64,000 nt of DNA. Source: Chytriomyces cf. hyalinus JEL632 (Eukaryota > Chytridiomycota > Chytridiomycetes > Chytridiales > Chytriomycetaceae). Position 1 is the first letter of the stretch. The number at the start of each line of letters is the position of its first letter. Position numbers and translations under genes: made by a program. The DNA lies in assembly GCA_025435555.1 (NCBI GenBank), contig JAIWWG010000016.1, positions 434,001 to 498,000 of the forward strand, in the 5' to 3' direction. Below, piece by piece: positions 1 to 11,782 of this stretch. Below the pieces are notes generated by a model, which was not told the DNA's origin, did no database searches, and was given only the letters and a program-made list of their open reading frames with translations.

Positions 1-2
1 GA

Positions 3-299
3 TCTAAAAGCGCGGCATCCATTCGAAGCGAAGCGACGGACTCGGGGCGGCGGTCAGACAAAATCCGCGTCAAGTGCAACTACAAGGATACGCGGCAGAT
101 TATGGTTCCAATGGATGTAACGTTCAAGGAGCTGCAGTCCAAGATTCAGAAAAAGTTTGAATCATCGCGTCCTTTGCAGCTAAAGTTTAAAGACGGCGAC
201 GCCATGGTCATGATGAACGATCAGGAAGACTTGGAAATTGCATTTGAAATTGCAGGGGTGGCGGCAGGGAACAGCGTTGAAATTTGGTGCTTTGACTGA
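3..299 (+). CDS. C-terminal PB1-domain fragment of a gene cut by the window start
   Basis: The frame is open from the first bases to the TGA at 297-299, so only the last 98 residues are present and the start lies outside the window. Residues 20-98 read as a PB1 domain: a basic cluster at the start (KIRVKCNYKDTRQIMV), then a KFKDGDAMVMMNDQEDLEIA stretch with the acidic OPCA-type loop, and a closing VEIWC strand. PB1 domains mediate heterodimerisation of signalling scaffolds. The pattern resembles the C-termini of NoxR/p67phox-type NADPH oxidase regulators and of Cdc24-type exchange factors; I cannot choose between them from 98 residues. The domain call is firm, the family is inferred. Only 112 nt separate it from the next gene. 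Confidence 0.8.
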   Translation, partial: SKSAASIRSEATDSGRRSDKIRVKCNYKDTRQIMVPMDVTFKELQSKIQKKFESSRPLQLKFKDGDAMVMMNDQEDLEIAFEIAGVAAGNSVEIWCFD

Positions 300-411
300 G
301 ACTAACGACGCGTGTTTTATTCGAGTTTTATTCTGTTTGTATTTGTTGGCTGTCCTTGGCTCATTCCATTTATTATTTTTTTTTTTTTCGATCAATGAAA
401 ATCTCGCAACT

Positions 412-2778
412 ATGTACTTGGACAATCCCAACATCGCGTTTGGAATCTGGGCGTGGTTCGCGTTCTGGGCAACGTCCATGGTTGTCTTCATCGCCAGAAG
501 GAAGAAGACGGTTATTAAAGTGCGCGGCCTAATGCTCACAGCCACGCAGTCCATTGCAACGGCCGTGGCAGTACTGGCTGTCATGATTCGTTACATCCTG
601 GCCGAGATAGTGCCATGCTTTCTGATAGGTAGTTGCTGATCTTAAGTATCGAATTTGCATCGCTCATCTTCTTGCTGCTGTTGTGTGCCCACCCCAATCA
701 GCTTGGACCATTAACCTGGCCATCGTTGTCTGGACAACCAGCATATTCCTGCGGATCATCTACCTATACATCAATCACAGATACAATCAAAACCTGCTGT
801 TCAATGAAAGCGTGGATCTGGAACGCCCGGGCGCTGTGTCTCTGGGAACAATAGACGAGTTTGGATACCCGTCCAAGGTGGAAGAAGCCAACAACCGCAC
901 ACGAGCAAGCGTCAACCAGAAAGGAGAAACCTCGAAAGATGTTACCCAGCCAGACGGAGTTAACCATGGGCTCAAGCAATGGTTTGTCCGGAAAACCGAT
1001 AGCTGGGTCATTGAGAAAGGGCTGTACAGACGCATTAGAAAAGTCGTTCTCGTTTGGTACATTTTCACGGTTGTATACTGCGCCATTGCTCAGGTGATTT
1101 ATGTGGAATTATTTTTGTGCCGCATGCTAAATTCAGTTTATTCAAGGGCCTTACAAAAAAACTACGGCTCTATCCTATGGACTTTTCGTGTAAATTCGAA
1201 ATAGTCTTCTATGGCCTCGTAGTTTTTAGCGTTCTTTTTGTACGGTGTCTCCCCTTTCTCCCACACATTGTTTGACAGCATCTAACTCTCTCCGCCAACT
1301 ACCACTTCATTTAGCTTTTCATTGTCGTCGGAATATTCTCTACATGGCTCATTTCAGATATTAGAGACCACAGCTTTATCGCCAAAGAGCTCATCATTAC
1401 GTACTTGATTGGAACTCCGAATGGTGCGTCAACAATTTTGAGCTTTCTCGCACAAGCTGAATGCTTTTTACTACTACTGCCCACAGCCATCCTGTACCTG
1501 CTCTTTCACGAAATTCAAAGCCTTCGAGACTATGTCTTTGATTCTGCGTGGCTGTGAGTTCTGAAATAATTGGAACGCGCGAAACACCGGTTTTCCAACT
1601 CAACCCCCCCCCCCCCCCCCCCCCTTTTTTTTTCTTCGGCAGAATCGTGATTTCGCTCATGACGAGCCACGTAACATCAATTGTAATACCAATCATATTG
1701 ACCTACATTGAGGACTACAAAACTTCAAGAGTCACCATTGATCTCAACCTGGTTTCATTCCAAAAAGCGTTGGGCGACAGGGCATTGTTTCAGGAAATCA
1801 AAGACTTTTCAATAAGAGGTGTTTGCATGTGATGTTGGTTTATTTTGAGGAAGCGCTAACTTGCCGCACAAGATATGTGTGGAGAGAATTTCTACTTTCT
1901 GGAGGCTTTAAAGGTGAGCGGCTGCTTTCCCGCGCGAGCTCATTCCAAGGATAATCGCTTAAATTTCTTGTTAAAACCAGGAGCTCAAGTTCGAAGCAGC
2001 CACTCTCGTCTTGAAGCATGAGCGGAAAACCTCAGAAACGTCTCGGCTTCCCTCTCTCTCAGTAAACCTGCTCAAAGTCAACCCTTACGACATGATGCAT
2101 CGAAAGAAAAGCCTTTCCATCATTGAAGATGCAAGCGCAGTCGCCGACGACGAACACAACACCTCTGAACCCCGCGTCAGATCCGCCGAAGAAAGCGGGT
2201 CCGGGTTATCCCCAGAACCCAGCTCCAACACTGACTCCCGCGCAAGCCATTTATCCATCAATCGAATAAAAACGCGTGCAGAGTCCAATTCCTGTCTCAA
2301 ACCTGCGGCGAGACTTTCGATTGAAGTGCGGACGAGCGGGCAATCTCATACAGAGTACTTGCGGCCTCGTGAGAGTTCGACGATTGTTCGGATTGGGTTC
2401 TTGGGCACGGAAAGTGTCACGGATGATGAGTGGGATGCGATTAACGCGAAAGTTGTCCCGACGGAGCTTGTTTTTAAATACATTCAGTTTTACAACATTT
2501 ACTGCAGGAGAGGAGGGCAGATGGAGGTCAATCTCTCCGGGGACACGAAATGCAAACTCGAAGACATAGCTGCTGCTGGGGAGTGGAAAATCGGAGACTT
2601 TGATTTGGCGCGGGATGAAATTATGAACGTTTTGGTAAGACTTCTTCAGCTGTGTTGGTTTTGGCGTGCACTTGTGTTTTTTTGAAAGACGCGCGTTTTT
2701 TAACAGTTTACGAACGTGTACTGCCGCTGGGCATTCCAGAAGAAGGAGCAAAAAGCCGAATCTTCCTTCGTAAAGTAA
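412..2778 (+). CDS. 7TM-RGS protein, tandem copy 1
   Basis: Nine exons: 412-628, 702-1093, 1147-1239, 1315-1423, 1487-1553, 1643-1818, 1873-1913, 1981-2634, 2707-2778. They sum to 606 codons plus stop, in frame throughout. Seven hydrophobic segments fill about residues 5-320, with a conserved PCF-x-x-A-W at the TM2/TM3 junction and a long polar loop before TM4 containing DEFGYP. A regulator of G-protein signalling (RGS) box follows. Its first half runs from SFQKALGDRALFQEIKDF through CGENFYFLEALK. A polar Ser-rich insert of about 155 residues interrupts it. The second half runs from VPTELVFKYIQFYNIYC to FTNVYCRWAFQ. RGS domains accelerate GTP hydrolysis by G-alpha. The 7TM-RGS fusion is the architecture of plant AtRGS1 and fungal GprK-type receptors, so a membrane receptor or off-switch for G-alpha is inferred. 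The ATG at 412 matches the start position of the two paralogs downstream. Confidence 0.85.
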
Positions 2779-2815
2779 AAATAAAGATTTTCATGAAAAT
2801 CCCTTCAAAAAAAGA

Positions 2816-5181
2816 ATGGTTCTGGTTTTCCCTGAGGGCCACTTCCTATGTGTCTGGTTCGCGTTCTGTCTGCTGTCCTCGCTCATGTATTATCTGCGTC
2901 GGGAGAAGCCACTCATCAAGGCTCGGCCCGCAAACTTAACCATCAACCAGACGCTGTCAAATCTGGCGGCAATGTTCTTTATTCACTCGCCGTACTTGGT
3001 CCCGGTACCGTGTTTTGTTCGAGGTAAGACCAACATGCTTGCTTTCTTTTTCAGATACAAGTGCTGACACGCTGACACAAACATTTCTAAACAAGCATGG
3101 GCCATCAACTTTGCAATCGTTATCTGGTCAACCACAACGCTTGTGCGAAACTTTCAGCTATACGTGCAGTACAGATTCAACCAGAACCTGTTGTTCAAAA
3201 ATGATAAACGCCAGGCATCAGGAGCAATAAACACGGCACCGCCAGGAGCTGTCGATGAGTTTGGATACCCAATTCTCACCGCTTCTGTGGACGCGCCAAA
3301 CGCGGAAATCAAAAAGGAAAAGGACAGCAGCGAGATGGGCACCGATTCTGAAGAGTCTCTGCACCGAAAAGGAGTGGGATTGAAGCGCGCTTTTATCAGG
3401 CTCACTGATAAATGGATGATTGACAAGGTTTTGTATAAGCGCATCAATCGAATCATTTTTGGGATGTATGTTCTCACTGGTCTGTACATGATCATGGCTC
3501 AGGTATCTGCTTGTTATTTAGGTGGTGATATTGCTTGAATTCATTGGTTGTCTTCCTTTTCCAGTTTATGTCGCCTTCGATGGCTGTGACTCCCACAATT
3601 AATTTCCTATGCACGTTTGACCTGATTCAGTACGGACTTCTTGCTGGCGGAGTCTTTTTTGTTGAGTGCATAAATTCCACCCAGTCACAGCCAATGCTAA
3701 CGTGTTCCTGGTGTTCTTCAGCTTTTAATATGCGGCGGGATCTTTTCAATGTGGCTGATCCATGACATTACCGACTCCAACTTTATCACCTCCGACTGCT
3801 TAATTACTTACTGCGTGGGTCTTCCCTCTGGTAATCTGTACCCCGCTTTCTTTGTGAACCTGGGAAGGGGGTCTCTAACACCCTTGGAAAACAAAGGAAT
3901 CATATTTTTGGCATTTGTGCAAATACCCGCCTTAACTCAACTCCAGTTTAACCCGAATTGGATGTGAGTGGCTAATGTTTTCTACGATGTGTGGCGCTCA
4001 AGCTCATCGCTAATTCCTTTTTGGCAGCATTGTTATTCCGCTGTTTACGAGTCAAATCACATCGATTGCGTTTCCAGTGATTCTGACGTTCTGGGAGGAT
4101 TACAAATCAATGAGGGTGAAAATCGACATGAATCTGATCTCGTTTAAAGCGGCGCTTGAGGAGCGGCAGCTGTTTGAGGAGATTAAAGAGTACGCGATTC
4201 GAGGTATTTTTATATTGTTTTTATATTATTTTATTTGAATGGCTTGAATAATGCGCGTGTCTTCATTGTTTGCAGACATGTGCGGCGAAAATGTCTTCTT
4301 TCTGGAGGCACTCAAAGTGAGAAAGATGTTGAATACTGAAGGACTTGGTGCTGACAGCAAATCCAAAAAAAAAAAAAAAACATCCAGGAACTCAGAAAAG
4401 AAGCCATTTCTGAACTTACGAAATTCCGATCACGTGCGCCCAGCTTCACTGAGCGAAAGTCGTCAAGTTCGATTGTACAAATGGGCTTTACAACTTCGAA
4501 ACACTCGCGGTTGAGAACTAGCAGTGTCCAGGTTGCTTCGGAGAATAAGCAGAGCCAGGAAGCGCTGAGGTTGGCGGATGTATGTGTGTGCTTATGTTTC
4601 GCTTCCCACTGGGCTGGTATAACTTATTGTTCATATTGCATGCCACAGCTGCCGTCGGTTCCTGAGAGCAGTTCAAGCATTGCTCATCGACCCGAAATTG
4701 ATCTTACTTCTGCACCACCGTATAGCGGCGCAACGAGCGGTGTAGGCCATGACTCCCAAAGCCGCTTAGGCTCTCTTGAGCAAGTTGGCACGAGCCGTTT
4801 CGCGACAGAAACTCGAACGAGAAGGAACCCAAAAGACGCGCATTTCTATGACAATGAACCTGTTCCTCCTTCATTGATTTATAAATACAAACAGTTCGAT
4901 AAACTGTATTGTACGGCTGGCGGGCAAATGGAGGTGAACCTTTCTGCTGAGGTGCGGAGAAATTTGAGCAGTGTGCGGGATGCGGAGGATTGGCGAATCG
5001 GATCGTTTGATCGAGCGAGACTTGAGATTTTGAACGTGTTGGTTCGTGCATTGTTGTTTGTTGCTGTTGTTTAAGCCGTGCTTGCAAAACTAACGCGCCG
5101 CGTTCATTTCAGTTTACAAATGTATATTGTCGGTGGGCGCATCAGAGGCTGGAAAAGGACAAAGAGATCAAAGTGGTGTGA
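2816..5181 (+). CDS. 7TM-RGS protein, tandem copy 2
   Basis: Exons: 2816-3023, 3096-3502, 3565-3660, 3722-3830, 3897-3963, 4028-4203, 4276-4316, 4388-5041, 5113-5181. A stretch at 4580-4648 (69 nt, GTATGT to CACAG) is in frame but reads like a retained intron; with it removed the protein is 585 residues, otherwise 608. Layout is as in copy 1: seven hydrophobic segments, then an RGS box that begins ISFKAALEERQLFEEIKEYA, passes through MCGENVFFLEALK, is interrupted by a polar insert of about 130-155 residues, and closes with FTNVYCRWAHQRLEKDK. Exons of 109, 67, 176 and 41 nt match copy 1 exactly in length and phase. Two donors are weak (GTTGAG at 3661 and GTTCGT at 5042) but are dictated by alignment with the paralogs. 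The ATG at 2816 lies 37 nt after the stop of copy 1, so any promoter must be tiny or inside the upstream gene. Confidence 0.84.
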
Positions 5182-5259
5182 CCGTAACCGTCCGATGAAT
5201 AAAAGAAAACAAATCACAAGTCGATTTTTCTGACACGAAAGATTTGCGAACTCCAAAAA

Positions 5260-8200
5260 ATGGCCAATTTTGGATCAACGCAGGCCCACTTCCTGCTCGT
5301 GTGGTCTATCTTCTGGCTTCTCTCGGTGTCGCTGTTCTTGCTGCGGCGGAGGACGCGTTTGGTTGACGCTCGGAATGTTCCGCTGTCAGTTGTCCAATCG
5401 CTGGCGAATCTGGCGGCTGCGATCAGCATCTGTTTAGACGCACAGCCTGAAGGGATGCCGTGCTTTATTCAAAGTGGGTAGGCGGTCTTTTAAACACGAC
5501 GGGAGACCTTCTGCAGCTGATCCTTTTGCTTATTGCAGTGTGGCTGATGAACCTGTCGATCGCAACATGGATTGGCTGCCAAGTCGCGCGAAACTTGTTT
5601 CTGTATATCCACTACCGCAGCAACCAGAGCCTAATGAGATTCCCGGGTAATTTTGGGGAAAAGAGAGACATGGGCGAGGCAGGGATCTTGTTGACGGACG
5701 AGTTTGGGTTCCCTTTGGATCAGGGCGCTGCTGACAATATACCAAAGATGCGCAGTCCAGAATCAACGAAATATCAGTCTCAGAACGAAAGCGACATTGC
5801 CTCATGTGGCTCTTGGCTTACGCGTTTGGTGGATTTGTATGTTAAAGATAAAAGCGTGTTTCGGCGCATTTACTGGAGCATAGCATGTGTCTATGTGGCT
5901 GTTGTAGCGTATTTGTGCGTGGCGCAGGTAATACGAAGTCGCGTTTTTGGTTTTTTCAGCCTTCTTTTCTGAAGGAATGCCCACAGGCGCTGACCTTGAG
6001 ATTCACTGTCTCGCCCATGGCCGTGAGCCCGTGCGGACTCCATCCATTCGAATACGCCTCATCGATTGCAGCATTTGTAATAGTGAGCCACGCGTGTTCC
6101 CTGAATGAGTGATGTGGGGTTGCTGAATACAAGCCCTTGCAGGTGTACGTCATGGGTGGGCTGGCATCCACCTTCATATTTAACGACGCGCACAGCAACG
6201 ACTTTGTCTTGAGCGATTTCAAACTGACCTACTTTGTGACGTTGGTTCTTGGTGAGTGTTTTTTTTATTTGGAGCTTGCCGTTATATTTCGCGTTTTTAA
6301 ACACGCGTCGATTACAAACAGCGATACTGCACACGCTCTTTCAGGTTGTGCCATATCTGAAAACGCGTTTTCCAGATTCGAACTGGATGTGAGTTTCAAC
6401 GATCGATGGCCCGTTTTTGAAGCTGACTTGTGATTCTTTTGCCCCAAGATTGATTCTGATTCTCGTTTGGAGCCATGTTGTTTCTGTCGTTTTGCCGGTC
6501 TGGATGTCCTTTGCCGAGGAGAGAAGAACGAACCGACTGATGCTGGAACTGACGCTGTCTTCGCTGCATCAAGTTTATGATGAGCCCGTCATGTACCAAG
6601 ATTTGAAGAAATTTGCAATCCAAGGTTTTTTTCCACTTGGTGTCCTTTCTGCCTCACTTCAAAACTAAAACGCGGCCCTCAGACATGTCGGGAGAAAATT
6701 TCTTCTTTTTGGAGTCTTTGGACGCTCTGAAATATCAGTCCCGAGTCCATCTGTTACGCACACAGGAAGCAGAGGTCAAAAGGAGCCAGCCTAGGTCCAG
6801 CATATTCCACTCAATCCACAAAATATCCATCTCCAGAAGCAACAGCGTGAGTATCACCTCGCACGAACGAAACAGCAGCTCCGGCGTAGAATCAAACGCC
6901 GCTCCAATCAATTTCCCTTCACTTCGCGTCTCGACCATGTTGAAACCGCAGCAATACCAAATCCCAAATTCGTCCTCCTTTTCCATCAACAACTTGCTCA
7001 ACTCTTTTTCGTCAGCGCCGTCTCCCACTGGCACATCAAAGCCCGAACAAGATCAAAAAAGCGTAAAGCGTCGATTACTCCAACACGATGCGCTTCAAAT
7101 TGACTCTGAAGCTTCGAGTTCTTTTTCAATTGACTCTGCGCCGCGAAACAGCGGGCTTTCCAACGTGGGCGGGGGCAGGCAGCAGAAAAAGAGTCTTCTT
7201 CGAAACGTTTTGCGAGATTCTGTTGGAAGTCGGATCAGTAGTTGCGACAGTCAAGAGAGCATGGCCGCAATTAAAGGAGAAACTATTTCAGCTTTCGTGA
7301 TTCCAACTCACCATCGTCGCAAATCTCCTGCTTTGGCAACGGCATCCTTCTGTGGCGTGGAAGCAAAGGATAGCTCACGGAGCTTGCAGTTGGAAAGCAC
7401 AAGCGCGGGCAGCGTTGTTGGCAGCGAAAAGAGCGAAAAAGTTGTCTTCACCTGCTCGCCAACCAGCTTTGCTGACGCGGCGTTCAAACCATCGCATCTG
7501 GTTTCCGTCAACCAAGTCTTGCAGAACAACGTCAGCAGCAGTACCAACAGCAACCCTCAAAACCTGTCTGCGAGTTTGTTTGAAATCCCCGTTTCCAGCA
7601 GAAAGGCGGACGAAGTCGACAGCCAACTGAACCTCAACTCAACCAGCAAAGACGTTAAAAGCCGACTCAGTCTAAAGAGCATCACCAACGACAGCAGCTT
7701 CAACATTGCCGCAAACCAGCGAAAGAGTCAAGCGAGTCTTGGCATTGAACTCAAACGCAGTAGTCAGGCGTCCATTTCACAGAGTTCCATCCGGGGACAA
7801 CCCAGCCTCGTGAATCGAAAAAGCGCCTTCAGCCTGGCCCCGGATCCTAAACAAAGCCAAGCGTCGCTGGACCACAACAGCCAGTCCTCCCTTGGGAAGC
7901 GAAAAAGCTTAGCTGCTGCGGAAATTGGGAGGAACAGCCGCTCCAAAGGCAGGAGACTGTTGCCGGAGGAGGAAGCAGCACTGGATTTAAAACCGGTTCC
8001 GAAAAGTCTCATTTCCAATTATAATCACGTGTTTGAACTGTACTGCAGCGAATCGGCCATGTTTTCAGTCAACTTGAGCGCGGGGACGAGGGGCCATCTC
8101 AAGGAAGTGTTCAAGACACAAAGCTGGATAGTCGGTGATTTTTCAAAAGCGCGCGAGGAAGTGTTTTCAAATATTGTAAGTGCATGCATGCATATACATG

Positions 8201-8323
8201 AAGGAATGAAGGGACTAACGTTCCTTTGCCGTGTTCTGCCCGAAGTTTTCGAACGTGTTTTGCCGGTGGGTGATGGACAGGCGCTCTAAAACCCCCTCGG
8301 ACATGCGGTCCATGGGGTCCTGA
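5260..8323 (+). CDS. 7TM-RGS protein, tandem copy 3 with greatly enlarged RGS insert
   Basis: Exons: 5260-5473, 5539-5927, 5987-6082, 6143-6251, 6322-6388, 6449-6624, 6683-8175, 8246-8323; 873 residues, in frame. Seven hydrophobic segments occupy about residues 8-320. The RGS box opens with LSSLHQVYDEPVMYQDLKKF and MSGENFFFLESLDALK, and closes with PKSLISNYNHVFELYC to FSNVFCRWVMDRR. Between these halves lies about 415 residues of Ser/Asn/Lys-rich, probably disordered sequence, with recurrent RKSQASL- and SQASL-like motifs that look like basophilic kinase sites. The intron separating the 41-nt exon from the next one in copies 1 and 2 is absent here, so the insert is one exon of 1,493 nt. Role inferred as for the other copies; the insert may regulate or localise the GAP domain. 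Confidence 0.85.
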
Positions 8324-8508
8324 GTGCTTCCGTGTCATCTGTCAGATATAAACATATATGTGAATCGCTTCCTGTGGTCCGATTTTTCAATTCCCAACTT
8401 CACCATTGTATGCACCAAGGTCAGGTACATATACTCAGTATCAACGAAAACAAATGTTCAAGGCAGTGGCGATTGTTTTATTGAGCCATTTCCTTCAATT
8501 CTTGCTTG
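8324..8508. other. short intergenic stretch between convergent genes
   Basis: 185 nt between the stop of the third 7TM-RGS gene (+) and the stop of the minus-strand gene that follows. It is AT-rich and probably holds both 3' ends; I see no further gene or repeat. Confidence 0.5.
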
Positions 8509-11500
8509 TCACATGAGGGAATAACTTCCCTCCCGAGCACCGCCCGTGCGCCATTCACCACCGCCACCGATCCGATGATTTTCCAGACCCACATAGTACT
8601 CGTACAACAGGTCAATCACTCGCACGATAGTTTGTGTCAGTGTGCGACGTCGCTCCTGCTCCAAATCAGAAAATGCCATGCGATATTTCGATTCATCCGG
8701 AATGCTGTTCGTTTTCGTCAGCATACGCCGCAAACGAGATATCTATATCGACAAGTCACTCACCCGTAGATCCACCACAGCAACATGCATCCAGACAAGT
8801 AGAAACAAACAACAACAAACACCAGCAGAGTAACCCTACGAATCCACTTCCCAATGGAATACGCCCATGAATGCTGACTCGGAGAAGTCTGGAAAATATT
8901 GATTTTGTTCATCAGGATAAATCAGTTCCGATGAAGGAGCTCTTCGAAATACCTTTTTCTTTTCCTCCAGACTTCTTCCTTCTTTAGCAAGGTCTATCAA
9001 TTCTCGATTCTGTGTTTTGAATCGAGCCACCTCGAGGCGTGACTGTTCCAGACTACTCTTGAGGCTTGCTAATTCTGCGCGCGCGGTTTTTTCCAGTTCT
9101 ATTTTTTCGACGAGTTTTACTTGCAGATCATCCAACTCGCACTGTCTTGCCCTGATACGTATCTGATACGAACTAACATCAAGATGCGATTTAGTATGCA
9201 GAGTTACAGAAATGTTTTGAAAAATGCTCTCACGTTTCATCCATTTTGTCCTTCTCGACTGCTTGCCACACTTTTGAAAGTGCCACGTTAAATTCAAAAA
9301 GCAACCTATCTTGGACGTCTTCCCATGTTTCATCACCACAAGGTATCAGGATGTTGGAAGCAGCATTGTTTTCCGCCACAGTTTTGATGAGCGCATCGAC
9401 TCCAGAGAAACGGCTGTCTAGTTGAGCAACCGGTTTCGAAGAGGTTTGCTTCGCAGGAGTTACGGATGGCACCCGGTGTCCCGAGTTGGACTCATGTTGA
9501 TTTGCCCCTTTTCGCGCCTTTTCCTCGTCCTCATCATCATCATGGTTTCCGCGATTACTCACGGTTTTTCCATTGGGTTTTTGCGCCGTGAAACTTTGAG
9601 CCGTTTTAGAGGCACTGGAATTCCCGCGAGCACCAGACTGCTGCTGCTGCTGTGACGATTTTTTTCCACTTGATCCCCCTGCCGCAGTTTTCACATTTTG
9701 GCCAGATGGACCGCCAAAGATTGAACCAAACAGCCCAGCGCTCCAGTTTGGAATTTCTTTTGTTTCGGTGGTTTGCCGATGGAATACATTTTGATTTCGA
9801 GGCTCTGCCAGATCGCTAGCAATGACATGGGCGACACTCTGGCCTTGATCTACGGAAACCTCTCCTTCCAGACATATATTTTCCTCCGTAGATTCGGCAA
9901 ATCCATCAAACGGAGAAACTCCTGGAAGGTCCAGCACAGAAGTCGGCACAACTTCAATTTCTTCATCAATGGCGTCAATCTCAGAAACAATCTCCTCAGT
10001 TTCGATACCTCTTACTTCAACGACTGGGGTTGTTGCTTCATCCGTAATAATGTCATCCTGGGAAGAAGTCGATTCTGTCGTCGATGAAACCACAACAACG
10101 TCCGCCGTTTCAGTTTTAACATCCAAATCACTTTCGCTGAACGAATCAGGGTGGACTTTTGCCACATGAACGTCTGCATGCGGCTCGTCATTGGCGGATT
10201 TAGGGACAGCACCTGCGGTAACTTCCACTGAACTGAAGCTTTTGGTTTCGAGAGACACGCTAGCAGCGCTTTCGCTGATTTGAACATTCGAAGTACTGAT
10301 TTGTTCTTCAACCATGCTGATCTCCACATCGTTTACCGAGACATCCTGACTAAACTCATCCAACCCGGTAACTGGAAACGGCGTTGAATGGAGAAGAGCC
10401 ACTGAATCCGTCAGGACGGAGGCTAGCAAGCTCAAGCCTGAATTTTCGGCATCTGACGCTGGTAATGGTATGCTTGAGCGGCGTTGCGCTTTCGCACTAC
10501 CAGCAACGTCCACTGGAGTGTGCAGAATTGCATTCAGATATGCAGTGTTTGGAGTGACGACAGCATCTGCTGCAATATTAGATGGTGCAGGTTTATGGAC
10601 CTTTGCTGCCGGTGTGGATGTTTGTATGAACGACACCAAGTCTTGAAAAGCCGGCGCGTCCGATGCAAACGAATCATCCGTTTGTTCGATGGGACGCGTT
10701 AGTGGCGTTTCTTCCCTGACTTCGCTGATTTTAGAAGGGTTATTCAAGTTTGCAGGGGTTGCTGGCTTTGACGCTGGATTGGTCAAACTGGCGGTTCTCG
10801 TATGCTCCTGGCGCTGATCATGCACAGACGAGGGCCCGGCAATCAAACTTTTTGGGACAGGCAAGTGACTTTTGGGGAGAGGAATCTTGGATGAAAGCGA
10901 AGGGATTGGACTGATTCCTGAAACTGGCGGTGTTGGAGCGGCGGCAGCAGGTTTTTTGAGCCGCACATCTACCGCTTTGATAGATTTTACTGAGTTCTTT
11001 TCGGCTGAAGCTGTTCCTAGAGGAAATGTTGCGTGCGACTTTGAAGATTCGTTCAGAGACAGGTCAGAGGGTATGGACTGAGAAGGAACTTTTGCAGCCG
11101 CCACTGGAGCAAAGTGAGCAATTTTGCTTACACTTGATGAAGAAGCTGCAGTAAACAACAAGGATGATTTTGCGGTGGATGAAGATCCAAACACAGAGTC
11201 GTCGGTGTCCAACAATGCAGAATCACGAGGAAAATCACTGTCGATTCCAAATGGCGGAGACTCATTTTCAATGCCGAAATCCAGCATCTTTGATGACGAA
11301 GGAGAAGATGCCTGCGCGAGAGAGCGAAAGAAAGCGGCATTGGAGAGGGAATTGTTTGCGTTATTTAAAAGCATTGACGAAGAACTTTGGCCGGCGGAGT
11401 TCCAATTAAATATCTCCGAGTCCTGCGAAAAGGAAATAGGGACGGCAATGGTATTTTGTGAGCCCGGTTCGGAAAGTGCGTTTAAAAAGCCAAAGGCTGC

Positions 11501-11782
11501 AGTAAAATAGACGTACGTCCGCGTCGACTCCAGTGCTCTTTGCTATTGCGCTTACGGAAATATCGCGGAGCATCTGTGAGCATGGCGTTGTTTCTTCGGT
11601 CCTGCCAGCCTGGGAGAGCTGCTTGAGGCTCGCGTGCGGTGTGCTCGACATGGCAACCTGGACAAGACACATAACACGGGTATACAGGACGATGCTCAGT
11701 CTCACTCTATCTGTGGCATGCAGGGCATACTCACGCGCTCGTGGTCGCTGCTTTCATCCTCTGGATCAAACCCGGACAGCAT
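8509..11782 (-). CDS. Ser/Thr-rich coiled-coil protein with C-terminal transmembrane anchor
   Basis: The main coding exon runs 11374 down to 9234, followed by 9151-8953, 8888-8764 and 8704-8509; from the ATG at 11374 this gives 886 residues in frame. The first about 550 residues are low-complexity and rich in Ser, Ala, Val and acidic residues. A GSSGKKSSQQQQQSGARG stretch and a DDDEDEEKARKG segment follow. Then comes a coiled coil (LDDLQVKLVEKIELEKTA and onward) and one hydrophobic span, VTLLVFVVVCFYLSGCMLLW, near the C-terminus, then about 65 polar residues. Upstream, 11782-11735 (beginning MLSGFDPEDESS) and 11657-11517 look like genuine 5' exons with good splice sites, but I could not close the frame between 11517 and the main exon, so the true N-terminus is unresolved. 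The shape resembles tail-anchored Golgi or ER tethers, but I do not recognise the family. Confidence 0.65.

Noticed and set aside
5460-5538. Reading without intron in 7TM-RGS copy 3 (continuation from 5460)
   Set aside because: Paralog comparison places an intron at 5474-5538; the alternative start would remove the first two membrane spans.
8836-9339. Minus-strand ORF of 167 codons
   Set aside because: It is the coiled-coil exon read through its two flanking introns; splicing gives the better product that continues into the membrane anchor.
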